A stretch of 64,000 nt of DNA from Prostheceraeus crozeri (lineage: Eukaryota > Platyhelminthes > Polycladida > Euryleptidae): assembly GCA_907163375.1 (NCBI GenBank), contig CAJQUW010002095.1, positions 744,001-808,000 on the forward strand, given 5' to 3'. The first letter of the stretch is position 1; every line of letters starts with the position of its first letter. Of this stretch, positions 34,756 through 45,423 are shown piece after piece. The notes below the pieces were generated by a model that was not told the DNA's origin, ran no database searches, and saw only the letters and a program-made list of their open reading frames with translations. A program made the translations under genes and the position numbers.

Positions 34756-37538
34756 ATTATTGAAGCAACTGAATGCTTTGATACAAAACATCTTTTGGAA
34801 ACATTATCTAACGTTCCTTCAAGTAGTTACAGAAGAAGTTTTCATTTGTATGACGTTTGGATTTATGAATCCTTTTCCGTTTTTCAATGAATCCGATTAA
34901 ATTATTTTCAGCTCAGCAGTAGGCCCATAGAAGAATTTGATAAATCCATGGCTGTAAAATTCAGTCGTTTTTGTAGCCAGACATGGAATGGATAGATGCT
35001 TGCGCACAGTCGAATAGGTATTAAATTGAAGCAGCATCTATCAAATCCATCAGGAAAATAGATCCAAGTCCATTAACAGCTGTGTATTTAAAGCGCCGAA
35101 TTTTACCAAATCACTATTCTTGATTAAAATGATATTCGTTGTTTAATTAGGTAACATGACCAGGATACTTCTCATACGTTGCACTCTTACTGCTGAACTG
35201 ACGATCTGTTCATTTTGAGCCTGTCCTCTACCCAGTGAAGTGATTGAGAGCATTATTTGATTAACTGATTTTGTTAAATGGCAATCGGATATTACCAGAT
35301 GAGCTTTACAGAACTCATATGAGATACAGAACTTTTATGATTTGCTGATTCATGAATAAATGTGATTCTTAGGACATCTTATAAAAGATAGAATCTGAAA
35401 AGCAGCGTCGAGGTGGATGCTTGTGGTAAACATCCTCCTTCCATAATGAGTACGTTTTTGAATTGTAAGAAAACAATTTTGCAGTTTGGTTCTAGCCTGT
35501 AGGCCTACAACATCTTTCATTACAGTCGAATATTTTCTAATTACGATTTCATAAATATATGCTCCATAACCATTTCATTTTCGATTCGTGACCATTTTTA
35601 TCTCAATAATTCCATTGACAAAAATCTCATTTAATGAATTAGCTTTCTATGCATGATGCCAGATCAAGGCTTAACAACTCCATAGGTAATAAATCGAAGC
35701 ACTCTCCTCTGATTACAACCATTTTTTTTCCGTGTTGACACTTGGCTTATTCCTGTAAAAACCCCTCGAAAGCTCCAAACTAGTTTGTAGCATCTATGAA
35801 CATGTTTTGCCACAAATAGGTTTTATGCGAGAAAACCATGACTTTTAAAAAAAAATGATTCCAAGTAACATCTCGTAAATTGATCATAAAATCTACTTAA
35901 CAATTTTTGAGATAGTAGTATTTCACTTGCCAAGAAACCGCCATTTTAAGTCAGTTGCATGAGCATTCTTTCCTTCTATGCAGATCCTACTTTCATTTAT
36001 CTTCAGTTTTAGTAGGATTCTTTGCATATCAAGTTAAATAGTAATATTGCATTGCATATCCTTGTAAAATCAATTACTTGTTCTTTGCCAATCAGAGGCT
36101 ACTCAGGCTTTTGTCTTGACATGTTTTGATACGTTGATGGCTTGTAGACATAAAAAGTGCATATACAAAGTTGATATTCGGTGTTACCGTATTCATATTT
36201 GTCAATTACATGGACTTTGTTCAAATTTTGAATTTATAAGATCTTGCACGCTGAGACACGATTGCACCGGTCGATCCCTTCTCTTCGTAAACAAAGTTTC
36301 TGACACTTGCATGCTTGACTGCAGCAGCAATATTAAAATGAACGAGATTTCCAAATTTTATTTAGAGGTATCGTAATAAGCAGAGTTTGATTAATTAATT
36401 GTACATCCAATAACATAATTGGATTTCAATTTCAGTTTTTTAATGCCACATGCCTTCCTCAAGTCGAGTAATTGATGAAAAGTCTTCTATTACAAAAAAT
36501 TGATTCAAAACTTAACAAGTCTGCCATGATTTTGTTATTTGGTTCACGATATTGTGTCGAGCGTGTGAATTCGCCAGTTGTACGCGAGCTGTCATCATCT
36601 CATGTCATATGTTCACCGTATTATCTCAGATCTAAGACAATGAATTCCTATGGCTTCCTGATTTTATCGAAATTTATCGTAAATATTGAGGTCATTGAGG
36701 ACATGTCCTGAAAGCGAATTCAACACTTGTATTTACTCTTTGATAGCGATAAGAGACAGAAACCTGACATCAGATTTAAAAGGTGAGAAAAATAATGTTC
36801 CCCAGCAATGTCAGAATAAATGCTTGGTAAAATGACTCAGAATGTTGATCAGTCTGAATTATGTCTTTGAAGTCTCAGGATTTGTTGAAAGCAGCTGTTT
36901 GAATAAATGTTATATTCTAAATCGTGTATTCCCTTGCTTAGATATTGTAAGATTACTCCATATCTTGAAAAACTTCGATACATGGGAATGGGACTGTTAA
37001 TTACACTGGAGCTTAGAAAATGCAATGAATAATGCCAGTAGGGCCTGCTATCTCAACATTTGACAGTGGATCGGTAGTGTTGTTTGATAAGTCACCGACA
37101 TGCGATTAACTTTGATCGACGTTGTACAGGTACCACAGAACGCCTTGGAAAACTTTATGAAATAGAAAATTGATAACATCTTTGGCGAGCTCATTGTTCC
37201 AGTCTCTTAAACGTGAACTCGTGGTCATTAATGTCAACTAAAAAGACCTTGAATTTAAAGTTTGGTGTAGAGAATCCTCAGTTGGCGTCGTAAAATACTG
37301 GAATACTCTAACAAGTGAAGAAGTAGGTCTCACTTCGGTGACCCACTTCAAATCAAGTTTAATGATGTACTGTCGAGACAAAACATTTCGCAACATCAGC
37401 ACAGTGTAAGAGAATTAATATTAGTTCCTTAAGCTAAAACGGGAAATAGAATTGTACAAAATACGCATACAAATTATTTGACTATTTTTAATGAGGTCAT
37501 CAACAGGAACTTGGTCAGGACGATCGCGTTTCGACCGC

Positions 37539-37745
37539 TTAATCCTGGACGCTCAAACCGAGGCCGATTGGGAGCTCTTGCATATCCAGAGCATCTGTAG
37601 GTCTACCATTCATGCATTTCATGTATACTAGGCCTGGAAAGTGAATGTCTAGCGGTACAAGTTGACCAAATAATGTCTGACGATCTACGCCTTGGTTACA
37701 GAGACGCTGGCCATCGGCCCGGCCGGTTCCAACTCTGTTGTATAC
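37539..37745 (-). CDS. Possible terminal exon of an unknown minus-strand gene nested in the NAV intron
   Basis: On the minus strand, a T-rich tract ending TATGCCTGTTTTCAG stops at 37746. It is followed by 68 open codons and a stop: VYNRVGTGRADGQRLCNQGV, D-R-Q-T-L-F-G-Q-L-V-P-L-D-I-H-F-P-G, and onward to G-L-G-L-S-V-Q-D. GC content is near 50 percent, against about a third around it, and codon choice is mixed. I do not recognise the family. No upstream partner exon or polyadenylation signal was identified. It may instead be part of an unrecognised mobile element. Confidence 0.3.
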   Translation of the reverse strand, partial: VYNRVGTGRADGQRLCNQGVDRQTLFGQLVPLDIHFPGLVYMKCMNGRPTDALDMQELPIGLGLSVQD

Positions 37746-39589
37746 CTGAAAACAGGCATAAAAGTATAACAGACATATTACAGGATTCATGATGACATCC
37801 TTATCAGATCTGCCCTACTTTGCATTGCATAGAAAAAATTTGTGTGAATTAATTTTGAGCTCAAACATTTGATGTTTAATTTGCCCGGATAGCATGTCCC
37901 GACTTGCCCATGCCTGTGGGTTAAGTGTTCAGGAGGAAGCAAGTTTCCATTATTTTCATGCAATAAATCTTATCCGTTTATACCTGAGTACTATAGTGCT
38001 ATTAGTGCAGATAGCTATACATTAACTCGGGATACATTTATCTCTATAACAATGAACAGCGACAAGTTTGATTTTATATGTTAAGTGATCTGTTTGCCTA
38101 GGCTTCCCCTAGAACTTGTCATGTCATTGAGAGTAACAAAAAATGAAAGTAGGATACAGCTCGATGTGGAATGTTGAAGAGATGTATGGTAGAAAGGCAA
38201 ACTTCTATGTTTGACTGTTTCTAGGAACGATATCGTGTCTATTGATCCAGTCATTCAATCACTCGATCACCTCTGTCATCAGTAGACTGAAATACGAGTA
38301 CACGCCGGATTTTTTAATCATTGCTGGAACACAGAAAGAATGACGGATCTAATAATATAATTCTTTATTATTAAAACAAAAGTTGCATTTCATTGAGACT
38401 CCGATTCAATTGTGCGTGATGGTTACTTGATTTAGCCACATCGATGAGGTAGGATCGCTTTTAAGATTTTGTGAATTATTCTGAAAATTCAAATGAATTC
38501 ACAAAGATGAATTTGTAATTACGTGAAACAACTTTCCGGTAGCTGAACATCGTTTTGTCTGAAGCTGTTATTCCAGTCTATATAAAGACGCGTGTCACTT
38601 CGAAAAGGATCTGAATGCACCTGTACCGATCACGAATCAACTTTTTGGTTTATTTGCAACTTTTAATGTTTAATCAGAATCATATTGAAGGGATTTGTAT
38701 TCTGGTTTGAAATTTTACTACGTTTGCCTCCGTGCGAGGCATTCAAACTAGCAAAATTATTAATAAATCTTTCCTCTTTACAAATTGTCATCTAGTCTTG
38801 TACAGAAGTAACTCATGCTCCGCTCTCCGGGGATCAGAGCCACGACAGATGAACCTGCATCTGATGATAAACTAACCGCAGTTGGTTTTGTTCCACTCTT
38901 GCATTTCTCCCACCAGTGTACGATGACTCAGCAAGTCCAGTGTGAAGCTCGTCTGTTTGAAATTTCAATATCAGTTCTGCATGATCTCAAATTTCGCTTG
39001 AATTTCTGAAACATCCAAAATCAAATAAAATTTCTAATATTATTGACAAAAATTCCAATATCGGCTAATGGCTGGAGCGTAAAAATAGAGCGCTGTGAAT
39101 AATGTGAAAATAATTCCCTGCGACATAATAAAACAGAAGCGCTACGAGCATTGCACGATTGTCATAATTTGCACCGATCTATCTTCTGGTGCAACTGATA
39201 TTTCAAGAAAAATTTCATTTTCTACCTGTTTATGAAAACATGCAAACTATAAATATAGCGACCCTGTTTTCTAGTGTAGTTTGTTGTAGATTGATGATTT
39301 TATATATTCACCAAGTCTAGACAATATCTGTTCGCAGTTTATATAACTAATCTTCCCGATGATAATTTTCTTTGAGTAATATTTTCGCTTGTTAGTAAGA
39401 AAAAAGAAATATTATCTAAGTTGCTTTGATTTGTATGCTATTTAGAAAATTGAGCATTTCTACGAACGAACATAGGAATCTTCATTGTATCACGTGATTC
39501 CGCCCCTTCGAATAAGTAGTTGTGAAAAGAAGTGCTATGAACGTTGGACTCAAAATGCCAGCAAGTATATCGTTCCAATTTTTCACAGA

Positions 39590-39870
39590 GCCAAGTGACA
39601 GGATAGCTCTGCAGATTAAGGGTCGCGCTTTGGAACAGAAGTGCAGACAGTCTAAGGTTCGAGTCTGCCCGTCTCGGGAGACACGATTGCCCTCACTGGA
39701 TATCACTAACCTTATCCTGGTGAGAATTGCGAGTGTGTGGAGACTATTCTTCGCCTAGCTTTCTGGTCTGGCTTCGTGCCTTGGTTCGGGACTTGCTGTC
39801 ATCAATTATTAGGGGCCCAGCGCCCTCGACCTCACCAGTCATCATTGAGGTAGTAGAGGCCCCTTCTGAT
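39590..39870 (+). mobile_element. tRNA-derived SINE next to the LTR element
   Basis: GATAGCTCTGCAGATTAAGG, G-T-C-G-C-G-C (A box) is followed by AGGTTCGAGTCTGCCCGTCT (B box), about 50 bases apart as in tRNA promoters. A C/T-rich tail with GGGGCCCAGCGCCCTCGACC follows. The LTR element's target duplication starts at 39873, so the LTR element landed at or just beyond the SINE tail. Confidence 0.72.
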
Positions 39871-39877
39871 TAGACAC

Positions 39878-40054
39878 TAAATAACTTCAAAAGTCTTTGT
39901 GGCGCTGTAGGGATTGTATTATTCGGGGTCACAGCACACAATGCTCAAGGCCTCTGAAAAGAGAGACTTGAGCTACACCACGCGTACGAGTGAGAGCTAC
40001 AGATGTACAGTATTCATACAAACATATCATGCAAGACTATATCATGCTACACTA
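39878..40054 (-). repeat. 3' LTR of the Ty3/gypsy element
   Basis: 177 bp, from TAAATAACTTCAAAAG to CATGCTACACTA on the + strand, indistinguishable by eye from 43333-43509. The GACAC duplication lies immediately outside at 39873-39877. Confidence 0.95.
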
Positions 40055-40118
40055 TGCCCCCCTAAGACGTTGTCCGGGACACAAAGTCTGATACAAAAGT
40101 ACAAAAGTGAATGTCACA

Positions 40119-41435
40119 TTATTGCAACTTTGAGCGGAGAACACGTGAGTCAGAGGCAGTAAGCGATGGTGAAGGGTGCCCGTCTTTATCTCCAGATCGG
40201 TTGTGCGGAAATAGACGAGTCAATGCACGTGGCAAACGTCCACTGTTGCCCGACATAGATGGGTCGAGTGATCTCGCACTTTCCATGGGTAGGCCTTCGG
40301 TTTTGTTGTTGGGAATATGATCACTGATTTCTTGGAGAGGATCGTGGTCTGAAGATGGAAGTGGATCAGGAACAATTTCTTCAGGAGAGGAGGATTCCCT
40401 GCTGTCGGTTGACCGTTGATTTGAGGATTGGGATCCGTCATCAGCACTGCGAGCCTTCTCCTTGGGTAGCCCGGTCGATGGAGAGATGATTGACTGCCGA
40501 GGGAATGGTAAGTCACGTTGGACCACTGGTGTAAACTTCCGAAGAAATTTACGGTTGCGGAGAGTCACACGGCCTGAGCCATCAACGCGCACCACATACT
40601 GGTCGAACTGACGCACTTCAATGACGATGCCTGTCCTGTCCCATTTCGTAGGGTGGGGTCCTGTCTGGTTTTGAATGCGAACTTGATCGCCGATGAAGAG
40701 GGCTGGAAGGCGACGAGTGTGCTCCTGCAAACGTTCCGCTATCTTCATATGACGATGGCGTAGAGCGTGTTCGCGTTGCGATAGGGTTTCTGTCCACGTG
40801 CGGTGGGGTTCGTATCTGCCAGGATGTATGGGGATGAAATCTCGTATGGCGCGACCGAAGATGCATTGGGCAGGCGACATTTTGGTTTGATGATCTGGCG
40901 TGTTCCGGTACTGGAGCATGGCTCGCTGGAATGCATCCGTGTTGAGTTCGCCAGTTGGGCCTGTGTTGTCGGTGATAAGTCGCTTGACTGTCTTCACTCC
41001 AACTTCGGCTCTGCAATTACTGTGGGGGTAGGCGACGGAGGAGATGCGATGACGGACGCCCCAGTTGCGAAGAAAGTTTTGAGTCGCAGATGATGAGAAT
41101 TCTGGTCCACCATCTGACGTTAGTTCCTCACTGATACCGAAAGTCACGAAGGTGCGCCGCAGACAGGAGATGAGTCCGTCAGAACCACCCTTGGCTCGTT
41201 CTACAAGTGGCCAGTTGCTGTACCGATCCACAACAACAAGGTAAGTAAAACCGGCATGGTGGAAGAAATCTGCACAGATGCATTGGAATGGGTAAACAGG
41301 CAGGAATGGTGTTGTTGGAGGGGCGCTTGGTTGAGACGGTGCCATACGATTGCATTGGAGACAGAATGCTCTTACATTTTGGATGGCGGGATTTATTCCG
41401 GGCCAGAAGACTGAGGCACTAGCTCGTGCTGTCAT
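40119..41435 (-). CDS. Ty3/gypsy integrase region
   Basis: The second open frame of the element starts with the end of the zinc-binding part (F-W-P-G-I-N, C-L-Q-C-N). The integrase core follows with its acidic residues in D-F-F-H-H-A-G-F, T-S-D-G-G-P-E-F and R-A-E-V-G-V-K. The C-terminal part has the G-x-x-V-x-I-Q-N and L-R-N-R-K-F-L-R-K motifs, then a Ser/Pro-rich tail without a recognised chromodomain. The + strand ORFs across the region are shadows. Confidence 0.9.
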   Translation of the reverse strand: MTARASASVFWPGINPAIQNVRAFCLQCNRMAPSQPSAPPTTPFLPVYPFQCICADFFHHAGFTYLVVVDRYSNWPLVERAKGGSDGLISCLRRTFVTFGISEELTSDGGPEFSSSATQNFLRNWGVRHRISSVAYPHSNCRAEVGVKTVKRLITDNTGPTGELNTDAFQRAMLQYRNTPDHQTKMSPAQCIFGRAIRDFIPIHPGRYEPHRTWTETLSQREHALRHRHMKIAERLQEHTRRLPALFIGDQVRIQNQTGPHPTKWDRTGIVIEVRQFDQYVVRVDGSGRVTLRNRKFLRKFTPVVQRDLPFPRQSIISPSTGLPKEKARSADDGSQSSNQRSTDSRESSSPEEIVPDPLPSSDHDPLQEISDHIPNNKTEGLPMESARSLDPSMSGNSGRLPRALTRLFPHNRSGDKDGHPSPSLTASDSRVLRSKLQ

Positions 41436-43299
41436 GGAGGAAACGCCTTGGTGTGCGGAAATGCAACGCGCGGAGGACTTGTTGTCTTAGTGCTGGTGGG
41501 ACAATAACACGGTTTTTGTAAAGAACCACCCCGTCGTACGAGTGAAGATCGTCCCTCAAGTTGTAGAATTCGCGTATTTTCGCTGGGATGTCTTCACGGG
41601 TTCGTGGGAATCCATTTTCAACGAAGTCGAGTAGAGACAACATTGAGTTATCGCTGATGGTGGCAAGGCGGATGTCATCCCATGTTACAGACTTCAGCGA
41701 GGTCAGCGCAGGTGTCAAGGCGGCAGCAAGGTTTGGGTCGTCAACGTTGATAGAAGATGTTGATGGTTCCCGAATGTGGTCTAAGAGGAGGCTAGGGCGA
41801 ACGAAGATGTTGTCGGTGCCTGCTGTCACAGCAATATCATCAGGGAGGTAGACGTCGTTTGACTGTCCAACAGGATGACGTGAAACGCTGTCGGCAGCTT
41901 TGTGCTGGGCGCCTGGGATGTGAACCATTCTGAAGCGGTAGAGAAGGGATTTTTCTTTTAAGTTTCGAAGTCGTGGGTTAGGCAAATCTTCCAATGATCT
42001 GTTTCCAAAAACTTTGAGGAGGGGCTTGTGGTCTACAGCTATTGTGAGGTCATGGCAACCAAGAACGAAGTGGCGTGATTTGTCTAAAGCATCAATGACG
42101 GCTAGAGCCTCACCTTCAATTGGTTGATAGCGTGACTCAGCTGAGGAAGTGAACCTACTACCGACGAGGGTTATCTTCCACCCTGATTTGCAGCAAAAGG
42201 GTTGGGACGAGCGACATTGACAATGTTTTTGGAGTAGCCAGAATCCGATTCCAGATTTGCTCCAGTCTGTTGCGAGACATGTTGGACGCGATTTGTCAAA
42301 AATTTCGACCCCATTGGCAATTTCCTGAATAATAAACCTCTTGGACTGTTCAAAGAGATTGTTCAATTCAGGAGTCCATGTGAACGTTGTGCCAGGTTTT
42401 AAGAGCGATCGAAACGGCAGCATCTTTTCGGCGGAGGCGAAAGCATAGGACACTTGATTGATTAAGCCAAACCAGGATCGAATGTCAGTTATGTTCTTTG
42501 GCGTCGGAAAGTGGCTGATCGCGTTGAACAGTCGGCTGCATGGTTTTACAGAGTCAGGCGAAATTTGAAATCCAGCGAATTCAACGACGTCTTCGGCGAA
42601 GATGAATTTCTCCGGATTAAGAGTAATACCGTGGCGGCCACATAGGTCGAGCCAATGGGCGGCTTGAAAAAAGGCTTCGGAGATGGTGTCGGACCAGAGC
42701 AACGTATCGTCGATACACTTCGTTTTGCGTGGAACGTCAGCGACAATTTCGTCGAATCGACGGCTGTAACCATCTCCTGACGCAAGATATCCCTGTGGTG
42801 CCACCTTATATCGATATCTATATCGCAGTCGAGCTGCAAAATTGCGAATCGGCTCTTCTCTGTCTTGTCTGAGATTGTGCAGAGTGACGCGTGCGACCAT
42901 TATGTTTTCGTCTCGAACGGCTAGGTTGCGGATGCCGAGAAGTACATCGTCTTCGGAAAGGCTGGTGAGAGAGTCTCCCCCGTTTGCACGAGTCAAATCT
43001 TTTCTCAATGTCTCGTCACAGCATTCTAAAAGCTGAATGACGACGTCAGAACCGTGTAGTCGAGTAGCCGTCTTGTAGTCGTTCCATCTGGTGAGGAAGT
43101 ACGCCCACTCCTCGGAGGATCCACCAATTGAAACCGTAGGCCGTTTCACTTTTTCTGTCTTTGCGGAGGCGACAGGTGGTGTTGGAGTAGGCTGGTGTTC
43201 GGTGGCGTGAAGTTTCAGGAGTGTGACTAGTAGTTCAGGTGACTCAACATCTGGAGTTTCGTAAGGGCAGGATGAGACAGGGCATTCGACGGAAGGCAT
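41419..43299 (-). CDS. Ty3/gypsy Gag-like and RT/RNase H region
   Basis: The frame starts near the 5' LTR with a short Cys-containing N-terminus and a Gag-like helical region (E-E-W-A-Y-F-L-T-R-W-N-D-Y-K). It continues into Ty3/gypsy reverse transcriptase tail motifs (C-x-x-H-G-I-T-L-N-P-E-K-F, F-A-G-F) and an RNase H domain: T-D-W-S-K-S-G-I-G-F, the E-A-L-A-V-I-D-A-L motif and V-D-H-K-P-L. A linker leads towards the integrase zinc-finger region. The proteins copy and process the element's own RNA. Treated as a fossil copy, not a working gene. Confidence 0.88.
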   Translation of the reverse strand: MPSVECPVSSCPYETPDVESPELLVTLLKLHATEHQPTPTPPVASAKTEKVKRPTVSIGGSSEEWAYFLTRWNDYKTATRLHGSDVVIQLLECCDETLRKDLTRANGGDSLTSLSEDDVLLGIRNLAVRDENIMVARVTLHNLRQDREEPIRNFAARLRYRYRYKVAPQGYLASGDGYSRRFDEIVADVPRKTKCIDDTLLWSDTISEAFFQAAHWLDLCGRHGITLNPEKFIFAEDVVEFAGFQISPDSVKPCSRLFNAISHFPTPKNITDIRSWFGLINQVSYAFASAEKMLPFRSLLKPGTTFTWTPELNNLFEQSKRFIIQEIANGVEIFDKSRPTCLATDWSKSGIGFWLLQKHCQCRSSQPFCCKSGWKITLVGSRFTSSAESRYQPIEGEALAVIDALDKSRHFVLGCHDLTIAVDHKPLLKVFGNRSLEDLPNPRLRNLKEKSLLYRFRMVHIPGAQHKAADSVSRHPVGQSNDVYLPDDIAVTAGTDNIFVRPSLLLDHIREPSTSSINVDDPNLAAALTPALTSLKSVTWDDIRLATISDNSMLSLLDFVENGFPRTREDIPAKIREFYNLRDDLHSYDGVVLYKNRVIVPPALRQQVLRALHFRTPRRFLHDSTS

Positions 43300-43332
43300 C
43301 TTCAGATTCGTTTGGCTGTTGGGTCTTGAGCA

Positions 43333-43509
43333 TAAATAACTTCAAAAGTCTTTGTGGCGCTGTAGGGATTGTATTATTCGGGGTCACAGCACACAATGCT
43401 CAAGGCCTCTGAAAAGAGAGACTTGAGCTACACCACGCGTACGAGTGAGAGCTACAGATGTACAGTATTCATACAAACATATCATGCAAGACTATATCAT
43501 GCTACACTA
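43333..43509 (-). repeat. 5' LTR of the Ty3/gypsy element
   Basis: 177 bp, matching 39878-40054 along its whole length. GACAC at 43510-43514 is the other half of the target duplication. The primer-binding region would follow directly inside (below 43333), but no standard tRNA match was assigned. Confidence 0.95.
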
Positions 43510-45423
43510 GACACGAGGTTGAATCTTAAATTTTGACATTCCTGGGTACTAGCATAAGAAGAACTTGGCACACACCCCAAGTATTAAAGAGGCAAGATTC
43601 AAAAATTGACTTTAACAAATTGTGCATACGTGTCTAGGTTCCATGAACCCGAAAATGTCAAAGCTTAGATTGAAAATCACTAGAAAGAATGATTTTTAGA
43701 AATTAGAATTGCAGTTCAATTTAGCACTGCAGGAACGCAAGAATATATTAAATATAATCCATGCAAATGAAATGGGTGTGACAAGCTGCACGGGGTTTCA
43801 TGTCGCGATGGTAGAGCCCTTTCCGAGCCATTGTAGGCTTCTGTCATTGAGTAGATTCGTTATTCAGATAATATATCTATTGCTTTCATACAAATCATAA
43901 TTGCAAAGCAGTAACACAGGTTAATCCACTAAATGTGAGACAAGATAGCCAAGTAACCCAAGTTGATGTCAGGGATGGTGAGTCTGAAGAAATGGTGGAT
44001 GGTAAATTCCACATATGATATATTTCTTTGTGTGATGCCGGTGTTAGTGTGATGATGAGGATAAAGTAGACCAACTTGCTAAATTTTGTCAATCAGCCGA
44101 TGAAGCTACTAACAATACTCTGGCAGAAAATGTATTGTCTTGTAGCAGAGTGATATGTCTTTCACTAGCAACGCAGATCGTTCATGGGAAAGTGAAATTA
44201 ATTTGAATATGTCCTGTACAAGCTACATCTATTGCATTTCTGCATTTCGGTCAATATGCAACCTGTCGGCAGATTTTTCTCATGTGAAGGTATGATGATG
44301 TCTCTTCTATACAACATGTTTTTCAAGTACTGAGTACGTTTGTTGTGCAGATCAAATGGCTCCTCAGTTGTTCTGTTGAAGATGTGTTTGCTATCGTGAA
44401 GTCGAGGTTTCAATACTTTGTGTCTCGCTCAAATAAAGCTTCAGTTGAATGCATCAAAAATGATTGCTATTGCGGTTTCCGAACTATTGAGATGCACTGA
44501 AGTATCAAAGAATTATTGCGTTCATGAATACAGATTGCCATAAGCACAATAGATGTTGATAAATCGAGTGACAATATAACGAGTGTAGAAGAATAAAGTA
44601 CAGATAAAAGGTCTGTTTTATTTCGAAGAATAAGTTCCTCAATTCATTTCCCATGATTAATATTTACATGCAATTGCATGAACTATAAGGTCTTCTGTTT
44701 TGTGTAATTAGTTTCACCATTATCTGTGTCAGAGAAATATGTTAATCATGATCTACACTGCAAGTGTGAGATTTTTGCTCTCGCTACATTTTTTGTGGAT
44801 TATTTTCACAGAATCACACGACTTATCCAGTATAAAGTGTTGAATAATCTGTGTCATTGACTCTCCAAACAATATACCTGAATTTGTGCGCAAACAGTAG
44901 GTTTGAGTATAATGGCTACTATCCGGATTATTCATTCATCTAAGACAAGTTTCTAAGAAATTTGTTGCTTAAGCTTCCATTCGAAGGAAAATTCCGTTGA
45001 ACTCCGTAGAATGAGGACATAAACTCTAGGATATGGTTGCCAACTTATCCATAGAGCAATAAAGGACATTTCATAATTTATTTCGCATTTATTCAGAATT
45101 GAAACTTTCGATGGAATGCAATTTCTTCCCTTTTATTTATTTTTATTTAAATGAATATTTTTGTGACAAATGCAATGTTTTCAACAGTTGTTTCTCCGAT
45201 AGCAAGGGTGAGCACATCGCTTTACAACTCAATCTATAATTAAAGTAAATGGAGAATACCTCTAACAGTTCCCACATGGAGTCTGGGTTTCTCCACGGGG
45301 CACCCATGAGTAAAGTTTCTTCAACAACAGCAGTTGAAATTAGAATAGCTAACAATGTGGAGACAACTTTTCCGAAGTCGAGAGAAGTCCACTCCTTCCA
45401 GAAGAAACCCCAAGGTGGGTGAT

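Larger units (their letters stand above)
39878..43509 (-). mobile_element. Ty3/gypsy LTR retrotransposon, young but broken
   Basis: A 3.6-kb element on the minus strand is bounded by two 177-bp LTRs that look identical base for base. A 5-bp target duplication, GACAC, lies at 39873-39877 and 43510-43514. Internal parts are a Gag-like region, reverse transcriptase/RNase H and integrase. A G-rich polypurine tract adjoins the 3' LTR (about 40055-40065). The order RT, RNase H, integrase and the motif style place it in Ty3/gypsy. Identical LTRs indicate a recent insertion. The copy is shorter than a full element and is not whole, with a small number of breaks (about two or three). Confidence 0.93.

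Noticed and set aside
38806-38965. Candidate + strand exon with a good acceptor
   Set aside because: No convincing donor, frames close quickly, and the phase does not help link the NAV exons, which already join without it.
39600-39690. Possible tRNA gene
   Set aside because: A and B boxes are present, but stems do not close and a SINE-type tail follows.
40111-42353. Additional ORFs on both strands within the LTR element
   Set aside because: Shadows of the Gag/RT/integrase frames; no independent motif.
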